Both the position numbers and the translations under genes were made by a program. From contig DCGO01000142.1 in the NCBI GenBank assembly GCA_002314605.1, forward strand, positions 1 to 22,130: DNA of 22,130 nucleotides, given 5' to 3'. The DNA comes from Lentisphaeria bacterium UBA1776 (lineage in GTDB: Bacteria > Verrucomicrobiota > Lentisphaeria > Victivallales > Victivallaceae). A model generated the notes under the pieces. The model was not told the DNA's origin. It did no database searches and was given only the letters and a program-made list of their open reading frames with translations. This document shows, one piece after another, positions 1-5,824 of this stretch. The first letter of the stretch is position 1, and every line of letters begins with the position of its first letter.

Positions 1-2
1 TC

Positions 3-1262
3 TGCAAACAGAATATCCGCATCAATGTCCCCAGCGTTTTCACTGTGGGGGTCAGCACCAAGCCGGAGATCATGGGCAATGCCGCCGAGCGTCTTCTGGG
101 CCAGCCCCCGGAAGCCATTGCGGAACTGGCCAAAGACATCATCTTCGGCCAGCTGCGTCTGGTGATCGCCTCCATGACCATCGAGGCCATCAATGCCGAC
201 CGGGAGACCTTCCTCCGGGCGGTGGAGGACAATGTGACCGAGGAATTGAAGAAGATCGGTTTGGACCTTCTGAACGTGAACGTCACCGACATCACCGATG
301 AATCCGGCTACATCGAAGCCATCGGCAAACGGGCCGCCGCCGAGGCCATCAACCGGGCCAAGATCGACGTGGCCGAGGAGGAGCGCAAGGGCAGCATCGG
401 TGCCGCCGAGGCGGAGAAGCAGAAGCGCGTGGCGGTTTCCATGGCCAATGCCGAAGCCTCCGCCGGTGAAGCGGATGCCGACCGGGACCGCCGCATCAAG
501 GTCCGTCAGGCGGAAGCCGCCGCCGTGACCGGCGAAGCGGATGCCGACCGGGATCAGCGTATTGCCGTCAAGCAGGCGGATGCAGCCGCGACTCAGGGGG
601 AAAACCTTTCCGCCATTGAGATCGCCAAATCCAATGCCGTCCGGGCAGAGCAGGAAGCGGAGGCCTTCCGCAAGGCTCAGGCTGCCCGGAAAGTGGCTGA
701 GGCACAGATCGAGCAGTCCCGTTTTGCCGCCGAGGCCGAGGCGCAAAAAGCCCGGGCCCTTATGGAAGAGGAGCGCCAGCGGGCGGATGTGATCGTCCAG
801 GCGCAGATTGAGCGGCAGAAGATCGAGATCGCCGCCGAGGCGGAAGCGGAGAAGCGCCGCCGGGAAGCCAAAGGCGAGGCGGATGCCATTTTTGCCCGGC
901 TGGATGCCGAGGCCCGGGGGAACTTTGCCATTTTGGATTCCAAAGCCAGGGGGTATCGCGAGATCGTGGAGGCCTGCCGCGATGCGGATGCGGCCGGAAA
1001 ACTCCTGCTGATCGAGAAACTGCAGGATATTGTGGCACTGCAGACCGAGGCGATCAAAAATATCCGGATCGACAAAGTCACCGTGTGGGACACCGGCAGC
1101 CGGAAGGACGGCCGGACCTCCACGGCGGATTTTCTGAGCGGCATGGTGCAGAGCCTGCCGCCCCTGCAGTCGGTGGCGAAAATGGCGGGAGTGGAACTCC
1201 CTGATTATTTGGGCAAGGTTCAGGCGCAGGACGAGACTCCGGCGCAAAAAAGCGAGGAATGA
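3..1262 (+). CDS. Flotillin-family (SPFH/band 7) protein, 5' partial
   Basis: This is the C-terminal 419 residues of a flotillin. The frame is open to the left edge, so the true start lies upstream; the GTG at 45 is only an internal Val codon. The first ~100 residues are the end of the SPFH domain (VGVSTKPEIMGNAAERLLG, then FGQLRLVIASMTIEAINADR and a conserved LDLLNVNVTDITD). The next ~200 are an Ala/Glu/Lys/Arg-rich coiled coil, the typical flotillin tail. A C-terminal segment (LQDIVALQTEAIKNIRIDKV, then WDTG) is also usual for the family. Flotillins scaffold ordered membrane microdomains on the cytoplasmic face. The cyclophilin gene follows after 3 nt, with its Shine-Dalgarno (GCGAGGA) inside the flotillin 3' end, so co-transcription is likely. 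FloT/YqiK-type flotillin is the best guess; the membrane anchor is outside the window. Confidence 0.9.
   Translation, partial: CKQNIRINVPSVFTVGVSTKPEIMGNAAERLLGQPPEAIAELAKDIIFGQLRLVIASMTIEAINADRETFLRAVEDNVTEELKKIGLDLLNVNVTDITDESGYIEAIGKRAAAEAINRAKIDVAEEERKGSIGAAEAEKQKRVAVSMANAEASAGEADADRDRRIKVRQAEAAAVTGEADADRDQRIAVKQADAAATQGENLSAIEIAKSNAVRAEQEAEAFRKAQAARKVAEAQIEQSRFAAEAEAQKARALMEEERQRADVIVQAQIERQKIEIAAEAEAEKRRREAKGEADAIFARLDAEARGNFAILDSKARGYREIVEACRDADAAGKLLLIEKLQDIVALQTEAIKNIRIDKVTVWDTGSRKDGRTSTADFLSGMVQSLPPLQSVAKMAGVELPDYLGKVQAQDETPAQKSEE
465..596 (+). repeat. Two tandem 66-bp coding repeats in the flotillin coiled coil
   Basis: The 22-residue unit GEADADRDRRIKVRQAEAAA.. at 465-530 is followed directly by GEADADRDQRIAVKQADAAA.. 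at 531-596. The first 20 or so bases of each copy are almost identical, which indicates a recent in-frame duplication. Twenty-two residues equal about three heptads, so the coiled-coil register should be kept. Confidence 0.8.
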
Positions 1263-1265
1263 AAA

Positions 1266-1757
1266 ATGGTGATTCTGAAAACCAATTTCGGCGAGATCAA
1301 ACTTGAGCTGGACGAGCAATCCGCACCCCTGACCGTGGCGAATTTTCTTCAGTACGTCCGGGAGGGATTCTACAACGGGACCATCTTTCACCGGGTGATC
1401 AATGGATTCATGATCCAGGGTGGCGGATTCGATGAGAAGTTCAATCAGAAGGCCACCCGGGCTCCCGTCAAAAACGAGGCGGCCAATCAGCTGCCGAATC
1501 TCCGGGGAACCATTGCCATGGCACGGACCAGTGTGGTGGATTCGGCTACGGCCCAGTTTTTCATCAATACGGTGGACAACGATTTTCTGAATTTCCGCGC
1601 CCCCACTCCTCAGCATTTCGGGTACTGTGTCTTCGGCAAGGTCACGGAGGGGATGAGTGTGGTGGATAAAATTTCTTCCGTCAAGACCACCAGCCGCGGC
1701 ATGTATTCCGATGTCCCGGAGGAGAATGTGGTGATCCTCGAAGCGGCGGAGGCATAG
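1266..1757 (+). CDS. ppiB: Cyclophilin-type peptidyl-prolyl cis-trans isomerase (PpiB-like)
   Basis: A 163-residue single-domain cyclophilin, very close in length and sequence to cytoplasmic E. coli PpiB (about 164 residues). It catalyses cis-trans isomerisation of X-Pro bonds during protein folding. The catalytic block FHRVINGFMIQGGGF spans residues 41-55 (Arg43, Phe48, Gln51), followed by the substrate-pocket stretch GTIAMART (81-88), QFFIN (97-101) and FGYCVFGKV (118-126). There is no signal peptide, so the enzyme should be cytoplasmic. The start is fixed by an SD (GAGGA) overlapping the end of the flotillin gene 3 nt upstream. It sits second in a four-gene + strand cluster; no functional link to its envelope-related neighbours is evident beyond co-transcription. 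Confidence 0.95.
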   Translation: MVILKTNFGEIKLELDEQSAPLTVANFLQYVREGFYNGTIFHRVINGFMIQGGGFDEKFNQKATRAPVKNEAANQLPNLRGTIAMARTSVVDSATAQFFINTVDNDFLNFRAPTPQHFGYCVFGKVTEGMSVVDKISSVKTTSRGMYSDVPEENVVILEAAEA

Positions 1758-1769
1758 TCTGTTTCCGTT

Positions 1770-2882
1770 ATGATTGAGGTTGTGCAACTTCATCTGCCGG
1801 AAGATTTTCCGGCGCCGGTTTTTCCGGCGGCTCCGGTTGCCGACTGGAAGAACGGTCTCCTGGTCCGGATGCCTAACTGGCTGGGCGATGCTGTGATGGC
1901 ACTTCCCGCGCTCCGCCAGCTGAAAAAACTTCTGCCGGAAAATTGCGCGCTGGGAGTGGTTGCTCCGGCGGGGCAGCGGGCATTTTACCACTCTCTCCCC
2001 TGGCTGGATGTGCTGATCCCGCTGGGCGGACTGCATAAACTGTGGAACATGGACACTCTGCGGAAGATCCGGCGGATCCGGTTCGGCGCCGGGCTGCTCT
2101 TCAACAATTCCCTGCGGGACACCCTGCAGCTGCGTTCGTGCGGACTATCGCCTCTTTTCGGTGCGGCGGCCCGGGGACGGAGCATTCTCCTGGAGGAAGC
2201 TTTTCACTTCAAGTCTCCCAATGCCGGGCTGTTCCGGAATTGTCATCAGGCAAACTGTTATCTTTCGGAGGCTTATGCATTGGGGGCCCCCCGTTGGGAC
2301 GGCGTATTGCCGAAGATCTCCATTGCGCGGGAAATGGTCGAATTGCCCGCGCTGATCCGCGCCTTGTGCGGTCACTCAAGAATGCTGATTCTGGGGGCAG
2401 GGGCGGCATACGGTGCCGCCAAGCGCTGGGGCAGTGAATCCTTTCGGACCGTGGCGGCGGACTGGATCGGCCGCGGCGGGATCGTGGTGTCGGTAGGCGG
2501 TCCCAAAGAGTGGGAGATCGGCGAGGAGATCGGTCAGGGGCTGCGTCCTGAAAAATTTTTCAACCTGATGGGGAGGACGGATCTCTTTGAACTCATGCAT
2601 CTTCTGCGGTGCGCCGCTGCAGTGGCGGCCAATGACAGCGGGGTGATGCACCTGGGGGCGGCGCTTGGAACGCCGGGGGTGGCGGTTTTCGGGTCCACGG
2701 ATTACACTTCCACCGGACCCATTTCCCCGGATTGGAAACTGGTGATTTCGGATGCGGAGTGTTCCCCGTGTTTCCTCCGTGTCTGCCCGAAACAGGAGCC
2801 GCAGTGCATGAAAAAGATTTTGCCGGAGACGGTGATCCATGAACTGAACCTGCTGAAAAAAAATGTACTGATGGAGGAATAA
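1770..2882 (+). CDS. waaF: GT9 glycosyltransferase, ADP-heptose:LPS heptosyltransferase II-like
   Basis: A 370-residue glycosyltransferase family 9 protein, expected to move heptose from ADP-heptose onto the lipopolysaccharide inner core on the cytoplasmic face of the inner membrane. The N-terminal acceptor domain opens with LLVRMPNWLGDAVMALPALR (residues 31-50), the GT9 signature. The donor-site half has GAGAAYGAAKRWG (209-221), NDSGVMHLGAALGTPGVAVFGST (288-310) and the WaaF-type C-terminal Cys block CSPCFLRVCP (331-340) with QCMKKI. The first ~28 residues precede the usual family start. The nearest GGAG lies about 18 nt upstream of the ATG, so the start is less certain than the frame. It follows ppiB by 12 nt and runs into the next gene with 1 nt between stop and ATG. 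Other GT9 acceptors cannot be excluded. Confidence 0.85.
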   Translation: MIEVVQLHLPEDFPAPVFPAAPVADWKNGLLVRMPNWLGDAVMALPALRQLKKLLPENCALGVVAPAGQRAFYHSLPWLDVLIPLGGLHKLWNMDTLRKIRRIRFGAGLLFNNSLRDTLQLRSCGLSPLFGAAARGRSILLEEAFHFKSPNAGLFRNCHQANCYLSEAYALGAPRWDGVLPKISIAREMVELPALIRALCGHSRMLILGAGAAYGAAKRWGSESFRTVAADWIGRGGIVVSVGGPKEWEIGEEIGQGLRPEKFFNLMGRTDLFELMHLLRCAAAVAANDSGVMHLGAALGTPGVAVFGSTDYTSTGPISPDWKLVISDAECSPCFLRVCPKQEPQCMKKILPETVIHELNLLKKNVLMEE

Positions 2883-2883
2883 T

Positions 2884-3555
2884 ATGAAAATTCTGAGCCT
2901 GTTGCTGGGGCTGATTCTGGGATGCGGTATCTGTGCCGAAGAAATGACGGTGTCTGTCCGGCGGGCCAATATCCGGAAGACTCCTTCCACCAAAGGATCG
3001 GTGATCCGTTCCGTAAAGCAGGGGGAGGTCGTTCCGGTCAAGGCGGTCAAGGACGGCTGGGCGGAGCTGGACAACAATGGAGGTTTTATTTCCGCTTCGC
3101 TTCTGAAGAAAAAAGAAGCCGGGACCGATGTTGCAAAATTAACTGCGGAGAAAACAGCGAAATCCGCTCCGGAGAAAAACGCAAAATCAACTGCGGAGAA
3201 AACAGCGAAATCCGCTCCGGAAAAAGCGGAAAAATCTGCGGAGGTCAATATTCCTGCAGCGGGGAAGCGGGACCAGCCGTTCAGTGATTTTCAGGTTACG
3301 CCGGGAAGCCGGAAGGATGTAACGGTAAAAGGCATGCTGTATCCGGTCAAGGGAAAAGGCGGTGTCCGGTATGCCCTGCTGGAGGTTTCCGGCGGAAAAT
3401 ATGTGGTGTCCTGCTTCGTTCACACCGGGAAAAACGATGTCATGAAGCCCTTTGCCAACAAAGATGTCCAGCTGGTCGGGTCTTGGTACAAGGTTGCCGG
3501 CTGGAAGCACCCGGTCATGCAGGTCCGCCGCTGCAGGGAAGTCCCCCAGAATTGA
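2884..3555 (+). CDS. Exported SH3b-domain protein with Ala/Lys/Glu linker
   Basis: A 223-residue exported protein. Residues 1-18 form a Sec-type signal (MKILSLLLGLILGCGICA), with signal peptidase I cleavage likely after ICA; the Cys at 14 (ILGC) makes a lipoprotein a weaker alternative. Residues 20-75 fit a bacterial SH3 (SH3b) domain: VSVRRANIRKTPSTKGSVI, then GEVVPV and DGWAELDNNGGFISASLL. SH3b domains often bind peptidoglycan. Residues 84-120 are a low-complexity charged linker made of two 16-residue repeats. Residues 128-223 form a compact unassigned domain with a VTVKGMLYPVKGKGGVRYAL core, somewhat OB-fold-like in pattern. The SD GGAGGAAT overlaps the preceding stop and fixes the start. 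It is the last gene of the cluster, so a cell-wall or envelope role alongside the heptosyltransferase is inferred. Confidence 0.85.
   Translation: MKILSLLLGLILGCGICAEEMTVSVRRANIRKTPSTKGSVIRSVKQGEVVPVKAVKDGWAELDNNGGFISASLLKKKEAGTDVAKLTAEKTAKSAPEKNAKSTAEKTAKSAPEKAEKSAEVNIPAAGKRDQPFSDFQVTPGSRKDVTVKGMLYPVKGKGGVRYALLEVSGGKYVVSCFVHTGKNDVMKPFANKDVQLVGSWYKVAGWKHPVMQVRRCREVPQN
3133..3228 (+). repeat. Two 48-bp tandem repeats encoding the linker of the SH3b protein
   Basis: Two nearly identical 48-base units (3133-3180 and 3181-3228) encode AKLTAEKTAKSAPEKN and AKSTAEKTAKSAPEKA. The copies differ at few bases and a half-unit (EKSAE) follows. Near-identity at DNA level suggests recent expansion or slippage; linker length may vary between strains. 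Confidence 0.85.
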
Positions 3556-3580
3556 TGCGGAGCGGCGGGAAGGTGTTTTT

Positions 3581-5452
3581 CTACCCCCGCTTGTTTTCCA
3601 GTTCTTCCCAGCGGTCATAGAGCTGCCGGACCGTTTCTTTGGCGGAAGCAAGGTCCTGCTGGAGTTCCGCCGAACGGGGGCCGTAGGCTGAAAAAAAGTC
3701 CGGCCGTCCGAAGATGGCTTCAATTTCCGCAACACGGGCCTCCGCTTCCAGGATCTTTTCCTCCATGTGTTCAAGTTCCTGCGTTTCCCGGTAGGTGAGC
3801 CGGACCGTTTTGGGCCTGTCCGGCGGCGGGGGAGGGGGCGTTTGTCGCCTGGCCGCCGGAGCGGGCGTCTCCTGTAATGGTGCCGGACGTTTGGCCAGAT
3901 AGTAATCGTAATCTCCGGGCGTAAAGAATACCCGGCCGTACGCATCGAATCCCAGAATATGCGTCGCCACCCGGTTCAGAAAATAGCGGTCGTGGCTTAC
4001 CAGCGCGGCGCAGCCGTCAAAATCGGAAAGGGCTTCTTCCAGCAGTCGCAAACTGGCCAGATCCAGATCGTTGGTGGGTTCATCCAGAATCAAAAAGTTT
4101 CCGCCCTGTTTCAAAACTTTTGCCAGGGCCAGACGGGCCTTTTCCCCTCCGGAAAGCCGGTCGATCCGGGTGTGAATACGCTGGTCTTCAAAGAGAAACC
4201 GCTTGAGATATCCCCAGATGGAGATGCTTTCCGTGCCCAGAGAAATGGTTTTGAAGCCTTCGCCGATTTCTTCTTCCACCGTCTTGCTTTCATCCAGCAC
4301 CATGCGGGATTGATCAATGCAGTTGAACTGCACCGTTGGAGCGATTTTCACGGTTCCGGTTTCCGGTGCAAGTTTTCCGGTCAGAAGCTGGAGAAAAGTG
4401 GTTTTTCCCGCTCCGTTGGGCCCCACGATCCCAAGCCGGGTCCCAGGGGTGAATTCAAAGTTGAAGTTTTCCAGGATCTTCCTCCCCGGAAAAGCGAAGG
4501 AAACTCCCTCGAAGATTACCGTCTGATTTCCCAGATGAGGCGCCCGGGGGATTACCAGATCCATATTCTGATCCCGCTGGGGGGCCTCCACGGCGGACAC
4601 GGCTTCAAAATGTTTGACCCTGCCCACATTCCGGCGAAGCCGCGCTTTCGGGGAACGCCGGACCCACTCGATTTCATCCCGGAGAAATTTTCTTCGTTTG
4701 GCTTCCACCACATCCTCTTCGGCAATGCGGGCCTCCCGCCCGGTCAGATAATCGGCGTAGGAGCCTTCGTAACTGTAGAGACTGCCGTGATCCAGTTCCA
4801 CGATACGGGTTGCCAGCCGGTCCAGAAAATACCGGTCGTGCGTGACAAAAATACAGCTTCCCCTGCGTCCGGCCAGAAAATCCTCGATCCACTCCACGGT
4901 CGTCACGTCCAGATGGTTGGTGGGTTCATCCAGGAGCAGAAGATCCGGTTCACCGATCACTGCTCTGGCTAAAATGACCCGGCGTTTTTCTCCGCCGGAA
5001 AGCTGCGATGCGGGTCGTTCCGGGTGCGTGATATGGAGTGCATCAAGGAGTTCGTCCAGCTTGTGCTCCGGGTTCCAGCCATCGCACTCCTGAAGTTTCT
5101 TTTCCAGAAGCGGCAGTTCGGCGGCGGGGACAGAGGGATTCTCGTAACGGCGGTGCAGTTCCCGGATCCACTGGAGGCCGTCCCGGATATTTTCTCTGGC
5201 GCTTCTTGCAAGGTCCAGCTCAAACTCCTGGGGCATGACCGAGATCCTCAGAGCCCGGCCCCGGGCAACGGCTCCGGAGGAAACCTGTTCGGTCCCGGCA
5301 AGGACCCGGAGGAGGGTGGATTTTCCGGAACCGTTTCGGCCGATCAAGGCGATGCGTTCGCCATCGGCACAGCTTATCGACACGTCCCGGAAGATCACCT
5401 GTTCTCCTATGGCAAGGTGCAGACCCTCGGCGGAAACAAGAACTTTTTTCAT
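3581..5452 (-). CDS. uup: ABC-F ATPase, Uup-type
   Basis: A 623-residue ABC-F protein with two ATPase cassettes and no membrane segment. Cassette 1 has Walker A GRNGSGKST (38-46), signature LSGGE (151-155) and Walker B LLLLDEPTNHLD (171-182). The inter-domain linker carries WVRRSPKARLRRN (263-275), the place where Uup has its conserved basic motif. Cassette 2 has GPNGAGKTT (344-352), LSGGE (433-437) and LDEPTNDLD (456-464). A Pro-rich hinge (residues 535-546) leads to a C-terminal coiled coil (about 553-620), the Uup-type CTD. ABC-F factors bind the ribosomal E site and relieve stalling; Uup and relatives such as YfmR are linked to Pro-rich sequences. The start has a good SD (AGGAGAG, 6 nt spacing). 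It converges on the SH3b gene with a 25-nt gap and no clear terminator. Its long leader is described separately. Confidence 0.92.
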   Translation of the reverse strand: MKKVLVSAEGLHLAIGEQVIFRDVSISCADGERIALIGRNGSGKSTLLRVLAGTEQVSSGAVARGRALRISVMPQEFELDLARSARENIRDGLQWIRELHRRYENPSVPAAELPLLEKKLQECDGWNPEHKLDELLDALHITHPERPASQLSGGEKRRVILARAVIGEPDLLLLDEPTNHLDVTTVEWIEDFLAGRRGSCIFVTHDRYFLDRLATRIVELDHGSLYSYEGSYADYLTGREARIAEEDVVEAKRRKFLRDEIEWVRRSPKARLRRNVGRVKHFEAVSAVEAPQRDQNMDLVIPRAPHLGNQTVIFEGVSFAFPGRKILENFNFEFTPGTRLGIVGPNGAGKTTFLQLLTGKLAPETGTVKIAPTVQFNCIDQSRMVLDESKTVEEEIGEGFKTISLGTESISIWGYLKRFLFEDQRIHTRIDRLSGGEKARLALAKVLKQGGNFLILDEPTNDLDLASLRLLEEALSDFDGCAALVSHDRYFLNRVATHILGFDAYGRVFFTPGDYDYYLAKRPAPLQETPAPAARRQTPPPPPPDRPKTVRLTYRETQELEHMEEKILEAEARVAEIEAIFGRPDFFSAYGPRSAELQQDLASAKETVRQLYDRWEELENKRG

Positions 5453-5470
5453 TCATCTCTCCTGATTGTC

Positions 5471-5584
5471 TCAAGGGGGCCTCTGAAAATTCAGACGGAT
5501 GGATCTTCGAGACCATGGAAAAAAGACACAAAGTGAAATTTTGAGGCGGATACTCCAAGCGGTAACCGCCGGGAATCCACGCAT
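5471..5584 (-). CDS. Possible 37-residue leader peptide upstream of uup, ending Pro-Pro-stop
   Basis: A small ORF lies wholly inside the untranslated leader of uup. It starts at ATG (5584-5582), preceded by GGAAAGG with a 6-nt spacing, and ends 18 nt before the uup ATG. The peptide begins MRGFPAVTAWSIRLK and ends NFQRPP followed by TGA. It is Arg-rich with two Trp. A C-terminal Pro-Pro before a stop is a plausible ribosome-stalling site, and Uup-type ABC-F proteins are known to act on such stalls. An ORF this short can arise by chance, so this is a candidate only. Confidence 0.3.
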   Translation of the reverse strand: MRGFPAVTAWSIRLKISLCVFFPWSRRSIRLNFQRPP

Positions 5585-5645
5585 TGCGGACCTTTCCCTA
5601 TGCCGGCAAGCCGCCGGAATCAATTTTCAGCAGACCTCTTTACAT

Positions 5646-5675
5646 AATATAGCACGCAAAAGTGTTTTTTGCCAG
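5646..5675 (-). promoter_or_regulatory. Putative sigma70-type promoter of uup with extended -10
   Basis: Read on the - strand: -35 CTGGCA (4 of 6 to consensus; 5675-5670), an 18-nt spacer, then TGC-TATATT with the -10 at 5651-5646. This places transcription start near 5640, giving a leader of about 190 nt ahead of uup. The leader contains CCGGC-ggctt-GCCGG, GCGG-tta-CCGC and a long-range CTGAAAATT/AATTTTCAG complement. Confidence 0.5.
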
Positions 5676-5752
5676 AATTCCCGTCCGGAGCCGTCATTTT
5701 TCCGTTTGCGGGAGACCGCCTCGCAAAAAATGTGTTTTTGGGCATTTCCAGC

Positions 5753-5781
5753 TTGCCAAAACCGCAAAACGGTGATACATT
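5753..5781 (+). promoter_or_regulatory. Putative sigma70-type promoter of the Cache-kinase gene
   Basis: TTGCCA (5753-5758, 5 of 6 to the -35 consensus), a 17-nt spacer and TACATT (5776-5781), preceded by TGA as an extended -10. Transcription would begin near 5788, about 37 nt before the chosen ATG at 5825. This argues against any start further upstream. Confidence 0.5.
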
Positions 5782-5824
5782 GCTGAATCGTGTATCGGGG
5801 GTGGGAAAGGTCGAAAAACGGGAA

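Noticed and set aside
3556..3580. Possible terminator between the SH3b gene and uup
   Set aside because: Only a weak GCGGG/CCCGC pairing with a large loop is present, so I do not call a terminator for either gene.
3959..4972. 337-codon open frame on the + strand opposite uup
   Set aside because: It is a complement of conserved ABC-F sequence with no independent support.
5653..5800. Small protein gene in the uup-kinase intergenic region
   Set aside because: Open stretches exist but lack an SD and overlap the two divergent promoters; only the ORF at 5471-5584 has an SD and is listed with low confidence.
5669..5824. Upstream extension of the kinase gene by 52 codons
   Set aside because: The segment overlaps the likely promoter (5753-5781), has no SD at its ATG and adds no recognisable sequence; the ATG at 5825 fits better.
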